A DNA stretch of 64,000 nt from Streptomyces capitiformicae (lineage in GTDB: Bacteria; Actinomycetota; Actinomycetes; Streptomycetales; Streptomycetaceae): contig NZ_CP022161.1 in assembly GCF_002214185.1 (NCBI RefSeq), positions 9,927,486 to 9,991,485 on the forward strand, read 5' to 3'. The position numbers and the translations under genes were made by a program. Within the stretch, counting starts at the first letter, position 1; each line of letters starts with the position of its first letter. Of this stretch, positions 1 through 9,741 are shown piece by piece. The notes under the pieces were generated by a model. That model saw only the letters and a program-made list of their open reading frames with translations, ran no database searches and was not told the DNA's origin.

Positions 1-127
1 ACTCTCCCTGGTCAGACGGGTGAAAGGAAAGGTTCCGCCGAAGAGACGGATGCCAGTGTCCCGTCGGCCTCTGACCAAACCCTCACCACTACCGCCACCG
101 GCACGGACCGCGGACGCTCGGCCCTAC

Positions 128-133
128 TAGGCT
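128..133 (+). promoter_or_regulatory. -10 box of the SARP-CGNR gene
   Basis: TAGGCT lies 10 nt before the ATG at 144, so the transcript would have almost no leader. No convincing -35 box was seen. This is inference from spacing only. Confidence 0.4.
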
Positions 134-143
134 GCCGAGCGCC

Positions 144-1511
144 ATGGAGTTCCAGTTGCTCGGTCCTTTCGCCGCCTGCCACGAGGGACGACAGGTGTTG
201 GTGGGCAGCCGCCGCCAGGAGCGGTGTTTGCTGTCGGTCCTGCTGCTGCACGCGGGCCGCGCCGTGACGACCGAGCGCCTCATCGACCTGCTGTGGAACG
301 GCGATGCGCCCGCCTCGGCCCGCGGCACCGTCCACACCTACGTAGGTCGATTGCGTGCCGCTCTCAAGCCGTACGGAGTGCCGGTCGAAACCCGGCATGA
401 CGGCTACGCCGTCGAGCAGGGCCCTCATACGATCGACGCGCAGGAGTTCACCTTCCTCGTCCGGCAGGCGGCCGATGCCGGTGACCCCGCGGAGCGAGTC
501 CGCCTCTACGACCAGGCCCTCGGGCTGTGGCAGGGCCCGCTGCTCGCCGACGTGGCCGACGACCGGCTGCGCACCCGCCTCGGCGGTCCCCTCGACGAAC
601 TGCGCCTGACCGCCGTGGAGCGGCGGGCGGAGGCGCAGCTCACCATGGGTCTGCACGACCGCGTCGTGGCGGATCTGACCCCGCTGGCCGAGGAGCATCC
701 AGGGCGGGAACGGCTGGTCGCTGCCCAGATGACCGCTCTCTACCGCGGCGGCCGCCAGGGCGACGCCCTGGCGCTGTACCGCAGCACACGCAAGGCGCTG
801 GTGACCGAGTTCGGTATCGAACCGGGCGCGGAACTGCAGACGCTGCACGACCGCATGTTGCATGGCGACCACCGGCTGGACCGGCCTCCCGGACCCGTAT
901 ACGCCGTGCGGGTCGACGACCAATGGCTGCCATGGAGCACGAGCGGACACCCCGCCCTGGAGTTCTGCAACACCTACGCGGGCTGGGGCGGGGACCAGCT
1001 GCCGGGATCGGAGTGGCTGCGCGGCTACGCCACGCTGGCCGTATGGACCGGCCATATGGACCTGGTCGAGGAGAGGCTGGTCACTCGGCTGCGGGAACAG
1101 GCGCTGCGGCACCCCGACGAGGCTGCCGCCACCCTCGCCGAGGCTCGGCAGTTCCGTACGAACCTGTATGCCTGTCTGACCGATCCGGAGGACGCCCGTG
1201 CCTTCAAGGCGGTGGCCGGCGCGGTGGAGGACGCTGCCAGGCACTCGGTCTTCACCCGTGGCGAGGACGGCCTCGGACGCTGGCAGCCCTCACCCTCCGC
1301 CGGTTTGCGCCTGCCCGTGTGCGCGGTTGCCCGTAGCGCGGGCGAACTGCTTGCGGATCCACGGCGCTTCACGGTCCGCAGTTGCCCCAGTGAGGACTGC
1401 GGCTGGCTGTTCCTCGACGCGAGCGGGCGGCGCAGATGGTGCAGCTTGGCGACCTGCGGCCGCAAACGGACGTCCAGCACGGGCACTGACACAGGCGCCG
1501 ACCAGCCCTGA
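144..1511 (+). CDS. SARP/BTAD regulator fused to an ABATE-CGNR zinc-finger module
   Basis: Predicted transcriptional activator of 455 aa. Residues about 10-95 are the OmpR-like winged helix of the AfsR/SARP family and about 100-245 the bacterial transcriptional activation (BTAD) repeat domain, ending near EFGIEPGAEL. Instead of the usual NB-ARC/TPR tail, residues about 265-385 resemble the ABATE helical domain (GHPALEFCNTYAGW) and about 400-440 form a CGNR-type zinc finger with two C-X4-C pairs, CPSEDC and CSLATC, the last followed by GRK instead of the name-giving NR. SARPs usually activate secondary-metabolite genes and CGNR proteins are stress-linked regulators; joining both is unusual. 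The ATG at 144 follows a -10-like box closely. No target cluster adjoins it: the next gene is 460 nt away. Family assignment is firm, function inferred. Confidence 0.85.
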   Translation: MEFQLLGPFAACHEGRQVLVGSRRQERCLLSVLLLHAGRAVTTERLIDLLWNGDAPASARGTVHTYVGRLRAALKPYGVPVETRHDGYAVEQGPHTIDAQEFTFLVRQAADAGDPAERVRLYDQALGLWQGPLLADVADDRLRTRLGGPLDELRLTAVERRAEAQLTMGLHDRVVADLTPLAEEHPGRERLVAAQMTALYRGGRQGDALALYRSTRKALVTEFGIEPGAELQTLHDRMLHGDHRLDRPPGPVYAVRVDDQWLPWSTSGHPALEFCNTYAGWGGDQLPGSEWLRGYATLAVWTGHMDLVEERLVTRLREQALRHPDEAAATLAEARQFRTNLYACLTDPEDARAFKAVAGAVEDAARHSVFTRGEDGLGRWQPSPSAGLRLPVCAVARSAGELLADPRRFTVRSCPSEDCGWLFLDASGRRRWCSLATCGRKRTSSTGTDTGADQP

Positions 1512-1959
1512 CCCGTCACCGCAAGGGTCGTGGCACGGAGCAGGAAAGAAGGTCCTGGCGCCGCGTTCACGGTGCCGTCGTGGTGCACGCCGATCCACTG
1601 GTCCGGCTGGCATCGCTGCGTGGGCCAGGTCGCACCGCTGTTCACCGTGGTTGTCCGCTCCTACGGGCACGGATTGGGCACAGCCTCGGGATGCGCCTCT
1701 CGGCGGTGCCTCTGATCGGTGGAGAGCCGTACCCGATGGCGCGTCGACCGTCGCGTTCGGGTGGGCTGGGTGCGTAACCAGTCAGCAGTCCACATGCCTG
1801 GGCGGGGAGGGGCGCCGGCCGCGTTCGTGACGGGGTCCGAGGCGGTACTGGGCGCCTTCGAATCAGTGGCAGACACCATGCCGAGTCCCTCTTCTCGCGG
1901 TCTTCACGCGCGCTGCGCGTTCGATCGCGGCACGCGCGGTTACGGATAAGGGTTCGTCG
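1512..1959. other. Intergenic stretch, no supported gene
   Basis: About 450 nt between the SARP gene and the SpoIIE-type regulator. Short open frames on both strands show no recognisable domain, ribosome-binding site or operon partner. Nothing beyond the promoter at its right end can be supported. Confidence 0.5.
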
Positions 1960-1965
1960 TAGAAT
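1960..1965 (+). promoter_or_regulatory. -10 box, probable leaderless promoter
   Basis: TAGAAT ends 7 nt before the ATG at 1973, and no Shine-Dalgarno sequence precedes that ATG, which fits a leaderless transcript for the downstream regulator. Confidence 0.45.
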
Positions 1966-1972
1966 TTCTCGT

Positions 1973-4903
1973 ATGAGCGCACGGCTTGCCTTGCTCAGCA
2001 AGTCGGACCCTGGCCTCGCGGAAAGTGATGTCTTCCGGCTGGCACTGCAGCATGCGGTGGCCGAACTGGATGCCTTGGGGGGAACGATTCACCTGCGCGG
2101 CCCCATGTCCGCGCTGCGCTTGGTGTCGGTGACCGGCCTGCCTCCCGTCCTCACCCGCTCCTGGGAGATCGTCGACCAGGAGGGCCCGCTGGCCCCGGCC
2201 CGCGCCCTGCAACAGGGCAGTGCCGTATGGGTGCCGTTCACATCGGAGCAGGCGGATACAGCAGCCCGCAGCTGGCCCGGCACCGGCCTGATGGCTCTGC
2301 CGATGTTCAGCGGAGACCGCAGCATCGGCGCACTCACGGTCCTGATGGGCGACCGAGGCGAGCCGACCCCGGAGCATTGCAACTTCCTCCGGGCCGTGAT
2401 CGCCTGGATCGAGGACCGCATGGTCCAGGCCCCGCCACCGACCCGGCCCTCGCAGACGGAGCCGAGCGGTGAGCGTCTGCGGCAGGCCCTCAAGGAGGTC
2501 AGCGTCGGCTCGTGGGACTGGAACATCCAGACCGGCGACCTGATCTGGGACGAGGCAGCCCTGGAGCTCTACGGCACCCGGCCTGCCGACTTCACGGGCA
2601 GGGTCGAGGACTGGATGCGGTGTGTCCACCCCGACGACCTCGCGCCGACGCTGGCACTGGTGGAGCGGGCGATCCGGGACCACGGCGTGTTCGAGGCCGA
2701 GTACCGGGTGCGCAAACTGGACGGTACGTGGGGCTGGACCCAGGCCCGCGCCAAGGCCACGTACGACGAGAACGGTGAACCGCAACGGATGATCGGCATG
2801 GGATGGGACAGCAACGAGTCCCGTTCCGCCCGTGACGCGCTCAGCCGGGCCCTGCGCCACATGAGTGACGGCTTCCTGGCGGTGGACGACGACTGGCGGA
2901 TCACCTTCGCCAACCTGGAAACGGAACGCACGCTCGGCTTCTCCGAGGAGGAGATGTTCGGGCGCCTGCTGTGGGAGCTGCCCGCCGTCCGGCAGGTCCC
3001 CGGCCTGGAGAACCGCTGCCGCAAGGCCGCGGCCGAGGAGCGGTCCGCGGGCTTCGACGTCCACATGCCGGACACCGGGCGCCGCTACCACCTGCGGCTG
3101 GTCCCGGGGCCCGGCGGCCACACCATCTACTTCACCGACGTCACCGAGAAGCGGCGCCTGGAGGAGGAGAGCCGGGCGGCCGAGCGCTTCGCGTCCGAGC
3201 GGGCGGCCCGTATCGCGGAGCTGACCACGGCGCTCGCGACGGCGACGACCTCGCGGGACGTGGTGGACGCGGTTGCCCACCGGGTGCTGCCGCCGTTCGC
3301 CGCCACCGGGCTCATGATGCAGGTCATCGAGGGAGACAGGCTCCACAACGTCGGAGCCGTCGCCTACTCGGACGATTTCCTCGCCCTCGCCGACGGCCGC
3401 CCCCTCGCATCCGGCGACCCGGCCTGGGACGCGATCCGGGCCGGCGCGCCGCTCTTCATCACCTCTCCGCAGGAGTTCACCGCACGCTATCCCGAGCTGG
3501 CCGACCTGCCCGCTCGCGCCGACAAGAAGGCCTGGGCGTTCCTGCCCCTGACCGCTTCCGGGCGCACGTTCGGAATCTGCGCGGTCACCTTTGACCACCC
3601 GCGCCGCCTCAGCGACGAGGAACGCGCCCTGCTGACCACGATCAGCGCTCTCGTCGCACAGGCCCTGGAGCGGGCCCGGCTCTACGACGCCGAGCACACC
3701 CGGTCCCGCCAGCTCCAGCGGAGCCTGCTCCCCAGGGACCTGCCCGATCTGCGCGCGTGCGAGTCCGCCGCCCGCTATCTGCCCGCCGGCCGGGGCATGG
3801 ACGTCGGCGGCGACTGGTACGACGTCATCCCGCTCTCCGGCTGCCAGGTCGCCCTGGTCGTCGGCGACGTCATGGGCCACGGACTGCCCGAGGCCGCCAC
3901 CATGGGCCGCCTGCGCACCGCCGTCCACACTCTCGCCGACCTCGAACTGCCCCCCGACGAGATCATGACCCACCTCAACGACATCGTCGGCGGCATGAGC
4001 GAGGAGTCGTACGTCACGTGTTTGTACGCGCTCTACGACTCCACCACCCAGATCTGCAGCATCGCCCGAGCCGGACACCCACCACCCGCGCTGCTCCACC
4101 CCGACGGCACGGTTCACTTCTCGGACCAGGCCGCGGACCCGCCGCTGGGCGCCGCGGAGCCCCCCTTCGAGACGGTTGAGTTCCATGTTCCCGAGGGCAG
4201 CCTGCTCGTGTTCTACACGGACGGTCTGGTCGAGTCGGCGAAGCGTGAGATCGACCAGGGCATGACGGATCTGGCGCGGCTCCTGCACACGGCCCACCAG
4301 GACGGTACGAGCGCAGATCTGGAACGCCTGTGCGACGTGCTGACGGCCGGCCTGCTCCCCGCCGAGCAGCAGGCCGCCGACGACGCCGCGTTCCTCGTCG
4401 CCCGCCTCCACGCCCTGGCCGGCGACCAGGTCGCTTCCTGGTCCCTGCCCGACGACCCCCGGGCCGCCGGCCAGGCCCGCCGCCACGTCCGAGAGCAACT
4501 CTGCGCATGGGGCCTGGAGGACCTGACAGCCACCACGGAACTCCTGGCCAGCGAACTGGTGGGCAACGTGGTACGCCACGCCAAGGGACCGGCCCGCCTG
4601 CGTCTCCTCCAGGATGTCAACCTGATCTGCGAGGTCTTCGACGGCAGCCTCACGATGCCCCGCATCCGCCGTGCCACGGACACCGACGAGGGAGGCCGCG
4701 GGCTACAACTGATTACGGCACTCTCGCAACGCTGGGGCACGCGTTACACGAAGAAGGGAAAGTGCATCTGGACCGAACAGGTCCTGATCGGCCCGGACAG
4801 TCGGCAGGACCAGCTGTCCGATGCGCTGGACCTGATGTTCCTGAACACAGGAGGAATCGACGGAGCCCTGGACCTGTCCCCCTTCGAGGAGCACGGTCCA
4901 TAG
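1973..4903 (+). CDS. GAF/PAS sensor with SpoIIE-type PP2C phosphatase and RsbW-like ATPase
   Basis: A 976-aa cytoplasmic signalling protein. In order: a GAF-like domain (about 16-153), a PAS_3 domain (about 169-282), a second PAS (about 286-393), another GAF (about 410-570), a SpoIIE/RsbU serine phosphatase (about 590-805, with GGDWYDVIPL near 610 and GDVMGHGLPEA near 630), and a C-terminal HATPase_c_2 domain (about 820-935, ELVGNVVRHA near 861). Proteins of this layout are abundant in Streptomyces and act in partner switching: the phosphatase dephosphorylates an anti-anti-sigma factor and the ATPase domain resembles the anti-sigma kinase. Having both on one chain implies self-contained control. 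No anti-anti-sigma gene is adjacent, so the partner is unknown. Start chosen from the TAGAAT box just upstream. Confidence 0.9.
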   Translation: MSARLALLSKSDPGLAESDVFRLALQHAVAELDALGGTIHLRGPMSALRLVSVTGLPPVLTRSWEIVDQEGPLAPARALQQGSAVWVPFTSEQADTAARSWPGTGLMALPMFSGDRSIGALTVLMGDRGEPTPEHCNFLRAVIAWIEDRMVQAPPPTRPSQTEPSGERLRQALKEVSVGSWDWNIQTGDLIWDEAALELYGTRPADFTGRVEDWMRCVHPDDLAPTLALVERAIRDHGVFEAEYRVRKLDGTWGWTQARAKATYDENGEPQRMIGMGWDSNESRSARDALSRALRHMSDGFLAVDDDWRITFANLETERTLGFSEEEMFGRLLWELPAVRQVPGLENRCRKAAAEERSAGFDVHMPDTGRRYHLRLVPGPGGHTIYFTDVTEKRRLEEESRAAERFASERAARIAELTTALATATTSRDVVDAVAHRVLPPFAATGLMMQVIEGDRLHNVGAVAYSDDFLALADGRPLASGDPAWDAIRAGAPLFITSPQEFTARYPELADLPARADKKAWAFLPLTASGRTFGICAVTFDHPRRLSDEERALLTTISALVAQALERARLYDAEHTRSRQLQRSLLPRDLPDLRACESAARYLPAGRGMDVGGDWYDVIPLSGCQVALVVGDVMGHGLPEAATMGRLRTAVHTLADLELPPDEIMTHLNDIVGGMSEESYVTCLYALYDSTTQICSIARAGHPPPALLHPDGTVHFSDQAADPPLGAAEPPFETVEFHVPEGSLLVFYTDGLVESAKREIDQGMTDLARLLHTAHQDGTSADLERLCDVLTAGLLPAEQQAADDAAFLVARLHALAGDQVASWSLPDDPRAAGQARRHVREQLCAWGLEDLTATTELLASELVGNVVRHAKGPARLRLLQDVNLICEVFDGSLTMPRIRRATDTDEGGRGLQLITALSQRWGTRYTKKGKCIWTEQVLIGPDSRQDQLSDALDLMFLNTGGIDGALDLSPFEEHGP

Positions 4904-4975
4904 GTCGGCGATGCTAACGGCCTCTCACATGGACACGGTTGGCAGCCTCTTGAGCGGTGCGAGTGAAGGCGTGGA

Positions 4976-5098
4976 TCAGAGGCGTGGTGTTGCTTTTGAG
5001 TCAGACCGGCGCCCAGTCGATGGGTGGGCGTCGGAGAAGGGGATGTAGGTGATGTCGGGGCGGCCGTAGAAGCGGGTGACCTGGGCGCCGACGATCAT
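4976..5098 (-). pseudogene. C-terminal remnant of a LysR-type regulator
   Basis: Reading leftwards, the frame contains GRPDITYIPFSDAHPS, which matches the end of the LysR effector domain, where the pattern is RPD-I-YVP-SDAPP. Only about 40 residues remain, and the last dozen before the stop are out of register with the family. The upstream part is replaced by the DHFR-like fragment at 5100, so the two truncated genes meet at a deletion or rearrangement joint. Confidence 0.55.
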
Positions 5099-5099
5099 T

Positions 5100-5581
5100 C
5101 CCCCGAGTCCGTACTTCAACAGCGAGCACGCCAAGTACGCCCACGGCCAGCTGTTCGCCAGCGACGCGCTGCTGCTGGGCCGCGTGACGTACCAGGGCAT
5201 GGCCTCAGCCTGGCCGCACATGGAGGACTCGGAGGGCGAGTTCGCCGTCCGCATGAACAGCCTGCCCAAGCACGTTGTGTCCACCACCGTGGAGCAGTCG
5301 GCATGGAACGCCACCGTTGTCCGCGGTGATCTGGCCACAGAGGTCGGCAAGCTCAAGGAGCACTACACCAAGGACATCCTCGTCTACGCCAGCGGCGAGC
5401 TGACCAACGTGCAGATCGCCCTCGGACTCGTCGACGAGCTCAAGCTGTGGGTACACCCGGTGGTCCTGGGCGAGGCAAGCGGCTGTTCCCTGCGGGCGCT
5501 CCGGCGACCACGTGGACGCCCGCGTCCACCACGGCCTTCCGCTCCGGCGGCGTAGTCCTGGACTACCGGCCGGTTGCATAG
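5100..5581 (+). pseudogene. Truncated, frameshifted RibD C-terminal/DHFR-like protein
   Basis: The frame shows LLLGRVTYQGMASAWP, VYASGELTNVQIAL and LKLWVHPVVLGE, typical of YyaP/RibD_C dihydrofolate-reductase-fold proteins of about 190 aa. The N-terminal 40 or so residues are missing. After GE the frame is lost, but a +1 frame continues as GKRLFPAG... and ends STTAFRSGGVVLDYRPVA before a stop at 5579-5581, which is the normal family ending. One missing G near 5473-5476 (GAGGCAAG where GAGGGCAAG is expected) explains this. So it is doubly broken: 5' truncation plus a single-base deletion. Confidence 0.7.
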
Positions 5582-5655
5582 TCCCCGACGCCGGCCTGTG
5601 ACCGGCGTCCGACACGGCGCGCAAGGCGCGCCAGACTGTCCCACGGGGAGAACCC

Positions 5656-6005
5656 TTGTCTGTCTACGGTCACATCCGGGAACATCTGCTGCCGCCTCGC
5701 GGACCACAACGCATGCTGGCCGCAGCCCAGTTCACCAACTCCGTCGGTGACGGCGCCTACTACGTCACCTCGGCCCTCTACTTCACCCACGTCGTCGAAC
5801 TCGACCCGGCCCGGACAGGACTCGGCCTCACCCTGGCCTGGGCGGTCGGTTCCCTCGTCGGAGTACCGCTCGGCAGGATCGCGGACCAGCGGGGTCCGCG
5901 CGGCACCGCGGTACTGCTCGCCCTCACCACCGGTGCCACGGTCGCCTCCTTCCTGGTCGTACGGGGCTTCCTGCAGCCCTGTCGGCCGGCCGCTCGCCCT
6001 GGGGC
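5656..6005 (+). pseudogene. N-terminal fragment of an MFS transporter
   Basis: TTG start with GGGGAG six nt upstream. The first 110 residues match the start of a major facilitator family exporter: QFTNSVGDGAYYVTSALYF (helix 1), GLTLAWAVGSLVGVPLGRIAD with the conserved loop 2-3 region, then a third helix (LLALTTGATVASFLVV). After about residue 112 the sequence becomes low-complexity Pro/Arg/Ser text typical of an off-frame reading. The right part of the gene is replaced by an MDR oxidoreductase fragment. About three of twelve helices remain, so it cannot function as a transporter. Confidence 0.65.
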
Positions 6006-6035
6006 TCCGCCGCCGTCCTGGTCGGCGCGGTCGTC

Positions 6036-6260
6036 CGGCTCGGCTGGGACGTCTCCGGCGTGGTCGAGGCGGTCGGCCCCGGAGTGACCACACTGGCACC
6101 GGGCAACGAGGTGTTCGGCCTGCCGCGCCACCCGCCTCCCGCGGGGACGTACGCCGAGTACGTGACGTCGCCCGCCCGGCACCTGGTCCGCAAGCCCGAG
6201 GCGCTGACCCATGTGCAGGCCGCGGCGCTGCCGCCGGCCGCGCGCAGTCACCCTGAGTAA
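6036..6260 (+). pseudogene. Internal fragment of an MDR-family NADP-dependent oxidoreductase
   Basis: The reading frame gives RLGWDVSGVVEAVGPGVTTL, then APGNEVFGLPRHPPPAGTYA and VRKPEALTHVQAAALP, all characteristic of the GroES-like half of medium-chain quinone-reductase-type enzymes. The coenzyme-binding half is absent: the frame stops right after the PPAAR segment where the family continues into LTA. It abuts the MFS fragment, making a chimera of two broken genes. Confidence 0.65.
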
Positions 6261-6437
6261 CGCATCATCGTTCGGCTGATCCGGAGCGCCCGTCGCAACC
6301 GCACATACCGGGATCCGCCACTCGGGCGTGGCCGACGACCAGCACGGTGCCAGGGCACGCGACGAAGGGATGTCCGGCATGGAACGGGCCCGGACGAACC
6401 GCGTCGTCCGGGCCCGCGGGCAGCGGCGAAGGCCGGC

Positions 6438-9400
6438 TCAGAACAGGCCCTTGTAGCCCTGCCAGCCGGTGGCGATCTTCGTGCGGCCGCCGAAGGAGCC
6501 CCTGCCGTCACCGCTGTTGCGCCACACGTCGCCGGAGCTGTCACGGGAGACGATGTCGGCCCTGCCGTCACCGGTGATGTCGCCCACGCCCACGACCACG
6601 TTGTACGACGAGCCCCAGTCGTTGAAGACCTTCACCCGGCTCTTGAACTGGCCCGTCGCCGTGCCGTCGTAGCGCCACAGCTCGTTCGACCTGTCCTGGG
6701 CCAGCAGATCGCCGTACCCGTCACCGTTCAGGTCACCGGCGCCCACGATCTTCTTGTAGCCCGTCCATCCGGAGGCGATCTTCACCCGCGCCGAGAGCTT
6801 CCCCGTGCTCGTCGCCTTGTAGAGGTAGATGTCCCCGGTCGAGGCGTGACGGGCGATCAGATCCGCTCGCCCGTCACCGCTGATGTCTCCCGGTGAGGTG
6901 AGCAGGTTGTACTGGTTCCAGCCTGTGCCCAGCGAGGTGTACGCGGTCGCTGGCGTCACCGCCGCACCGCACTGGGGCCGGTAGGCCCGCAGCGTGCCGC
7001 TGTCGAACCGTACGAGCACGTCGTTGCACCGGTCACCGCTCAGGTCGCCGAAGGACACGGCCTTCACCGTCGTCGGCCACCCGGAGCCCGTCTTCTTCCC
7101 GGTGAACGTTCCCTGCCCGGTCCCGTAGTGGTACGTCAGCCCGCCCGAGCTGTTCAGTGTCACCAGCTCGCCGAAGCCGTCCGACCCGACGAAGTCCCGC
7201 CACGCTGCCGCCGCGCCGGTGAGCTTCACGGTTCCCGTCCTCGTCAGTGCCGCGCCCTGTCCGTCCGCGGGGGTGACGGTCAGCGTCCAGGTGTACGAGC
7301 CGTTGGGCACGAGCCGGCCGGAGCTGTTCGTGCCGTTCCATGCCGGGGCCACCACACCGCGTGCCAGACCGCCGGAGAGGGTGCGGACGGCCGCACCGGC
7401 CTTGTTCCTGATCACGAGGTTCCAGGAGGCCGCGGGCTTGTTCAGCCACCACTTCGGACTCCACTGCGCGGTGCCGCCCTTGACGTCCGCCGAGGCGGCG
7501 ACGGTGGCGTCGCGCTGCACGAGGGCGGAGACGGGGACGTCGCTGGAGGTCAGGCGAATGCTGTTGTCGGAGCGGAGCTGGGCGATCACGCCGGTGTACG
7601 GATCGACGTCCCAGGCGTTGCCCTCGAACTTCCCGGCGGTGTGCGACACGGGGGTCCCGTCGCGCACGTCGATGACCTTGAGCTGCCCGGCCTCGACGGT
7701 TGCGACGAAACCGTCGCCGAGCTGCGCCTGCTCCCAGCTGTCGCCCGACACGAGCGTCAGGTTCTGCTTGGTGACGGTGTCGTAGACGCCCTGCCCCTCG
7801 GAGTTGAGTACGCAGTTCCACAGCAGCCAGCGGCCGACCGCCTGGAAGTCGTTCAGCAGGCAACCGCGCCCGAACGACACCGAGTCGCCCTGCTGCCCCG
7901 TCAGCAGATCGACGGGGACCACGGTGCTGTTGCCGGACATCACCCACAGGGTGGTGCCCCATATCGCCCGCACGGTCTCCGTCGTCGTGTACACCGTGCG
8001 CCCGGAGTCGAGGTCGACGACCCGGGTCTCCGCCGTGCCGGTGCTGTCCCACGGCCTCATCAGGGCGGCGAAACGGCCGTTCGCGGCGGTCACGGTCTGG
8101 TAGCTGCGGGAGCTGTCGATCCGGGTGCCGGGCAGCGGCTGGGTGGCCCCGAGGAGCTGAGGCTGCTGGGCGACGCTCGTGCCGTAGCCCGAGACGACGG
8201 TCCGGCCGTCACCGGTGTCGTAGAGGCGTGGGCGGCCCTGCGAGTAGTTCTCCAGCGCGAACCGGCCGCGGGTGGTGCGTGCCCCCGCCGTGGGGGAGTC
8301 GGACACGCCGGTCTCACGGGTGTGGAGATACGTCCAGTCACCCACGGGGTCCAGCTCCACGGTGGTCAACCGCCCCTGAGCAAGGGTCAGTTGGGAGACC
8401 GAGTGAGCGGCCTGCCGGGGGTACGCGTCCGCGATCCGGCGCACGGTGACCCCGCCGCTCTCGGTTGCCTCGATGAGGGAGACGCCCCAGTGGTCCGTGT
8501 CGGCGCCGCCCGCGACCAGGAGCCCGCCGTCCGGAGTCGCCACGGCCTCGCGTGACGTCCTGGCCAGCAGAGTCCGCGGCGCGGAGCCGTCGAGGGGGAC
8601 GGCCTCGACCCGCGAGACCGCGCGGCTGGTGTCGTAGCGGCCGAGGGAGGAGTCGTACCGGGACACGATGGCGGTGTCGCCGACCAGGCCCAGCACCTGC
8701 GAGATGTCCCCGACCGTCACGGTCCGCACGGCGGCGGACGGGTCCTGGCGGGAGGCGATGTGCAGGGTGCCGTCGTAGCACCACACCACGTGGGTGGGGC
8801 TGAGTGCGACCAGGTCGCCCGCCGTCAGCACGTTGTACGGCAGGTTGATGAAGCGCCCCAGCTCGATGTCGAGCCACCCGGTGACCGTGTCGTCGCCCTG
8901 GCGGTACCGCACGATCTGTCCGCGCGCGTCACCCAGCCCCTCGGCGGTCCATAGATAGACGCCGGGGGGCACGCCCTCCACCGTGCGGTCGGTGACGGAA
9001 CCGTCCTCCTGGGCGTCCAGCAGATGCCACACGGCGTCGGTGCCCGGGGTTCCCGCCGTCGTGACGACCGTCGAGCCGAGCGTGCTGAAGTACGAGTGCC
9101 CGTCGGGCAGCGCGACCGTACTGACCTGGCCGGACGTCATGTTCCGCAGCGTCACGATCCGGGCGGAACGGTCGAAGAGGGCGACGACGTCCGAGCCCGC
9201 GCCGGCACTCGTGACGCCGTACGCGTCCGTGCCCGACGCGTCGACGACCGTGTCGACACCGTCGTACGACGTCCACAGCTGGCCACGACCCTCCTCGTAC
9301 CGGAGGAACCCCGAAGGCCCCGCGCTCAGCAGGCCCGTGTGGGGAACCAGGGACGTGGTGGCCGGCACGACCACCTCCCCGGTGACCGTTCCAGCGTGCG

Positions 9401-9491
9401 CGCTGCCGACTGTCAGCGGGCCGAGGCCGACGGCAAGTGTGAAGGAAACGGCGGCGGCGGTGGCGCCTCGTACGAGCGCACGTCTGCCCAT
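6438..9491 (-). CDS. Large secreted protein with FlgD-like Ig and C-terminal FG-GAP repeats
   Basis: Predicted exported protein of 1,017 aa. The ATG at 9491 (MGRRALVRG) is preferred over the longer frame because GGAGAGG lies just upstream and a signal peptide follows directly (charged start, hydrophobic AAVSFTLAVGLGPLTVG, cleavage after SAHA). Residues about 50-680 form repeated beta-rich blades (YSFxxxDGxT-like strands) that I read as a propeller. About 689-740 resemble a FlgD-type Ig fold (WNGTNSSGRLVPNGSYTWTL). Four FG-GAP/VCBS units follow at about 811, 862, 915 and 967 (GDISGDGRADLIAR, GDLNGDGYGDLLAQ, GDITGDGRADIVSR), each with a Ca-binding-like DxxxDGxxD loop. It stands alone between remnant genes. 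Probable extracellular or wall-attached protein; ligand unknown. Confidence 0.8.
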   Translation of the reverse strand: MGRRALVRGATAAAVSFTLAVGLGPLTVGSAHAGTVTGEVVVPATTSLVPHTGLLSAGPSGFLRYEEGRGQLWTSYDGVDTVVDASGTDAYGVTSAGAGSDVVALFDRSARIVTLRNMTSGQVSTVALPDGHSYFSTLGSTVVTTAGTPGTDAVWHLLDAQEDGSVTDRTVEGVPPGVYLWTAEGLGDARGQIVRYRQGDDTVTGWLDIELGRFINLPYNVLTAGDLVALSPTHVVWCYDGTLHIASRQDPSAAVRTVTVGDISQVLGLVGDTAIVSRYDSSLGRYDTSRAVSRVEAVPLDGSAPRTLLARTSREAVATPDGGLLVAGGADTDHWGVSLIEATESGGVTVRRIADAYPRQAAHSVSQLTLAQGRLTTVELDPVGDWTYLHTRETGVSDSPTAGARTTRGRFALENYSQGRPRLYDTGDGRTVVSGYGTSVAQQPQLLGATQPLPGTRIDSSRSYQTVTAANGRFAALMRPWDSTGTAETRVVDLDSGRTVYTTTETVRAIWGTTLWVMSGNSTVVPVDLLTGQQGDSVSFGRGCLLNDFQAVGRWLLWNCVLNSEGQGVYDTVTKQNLTLVSGDSWEQAQLGDGFVATVEAGQLKVIDVRDGTPVSHTAGKFEGNAWDVDPYTGVIAQLRSDNSIRLTSSDVPVSALVQRDATVAASADVKGGTAQWSPKWWLNKPAASWNLVIRNKAGAAVRTLSGGLARGVVAPAWNGTNSSGRLVPNGSYTWTLTVTPADGQGAALTRTGTVKLTGAAAAWRDFVGSDGFGELVTLNSSGGLTYHYGTGQGTFTGKKTGSGWPTTVKAVSFGDLSGDRCNDVLVRFDSGTLRAYRPQCGAAVTPATAYTSLGTGWNQYNLLTSPGDISGDGRADLIARHASTGDIYLYKATSTGKLSARVKIASGWTGYKKIVGAGDLNGDGYGDLLAQDRSNELWRYDGTATGQFKSRVKVFNDWGSSYNVVVGVGDITGDGRADIVSRDSSGDVWRNSGDGRGSFGGRTKIATGWQGYKGLF

Positions 9492-9741
9492 GCAGGACCT
9501 CTCCGAAGACGGTGGGCGAAGGTGTGGAAAGGCTTGCGCGTGCGCCGTTGAGCCGCAGGTCATGAACCCGCGGCATATGACGTTCTGGCATCCCCCCAGG
9601 TGAGTGGCCGGATCTTAGCAGCCGCCCTGTGCATGATCGATGGGGCGTGGAGCAGCTGGTGGGGGATCCGAACGCTCACCGGCCCGCTGGGCCCTGACCA
9701 TGCATGGGCCTGTATTCGGCATACCGCAGTGATGTGCATCA

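Noticed and set aside
1940..4579. An 879-codon open frame on the minus strand opposite the PAS/SpoIIE gene
   Set aside because: Antisense frame produced by high third-position G+C; low-complexity composition and no domain, while the plus strand has six recognisable domains.
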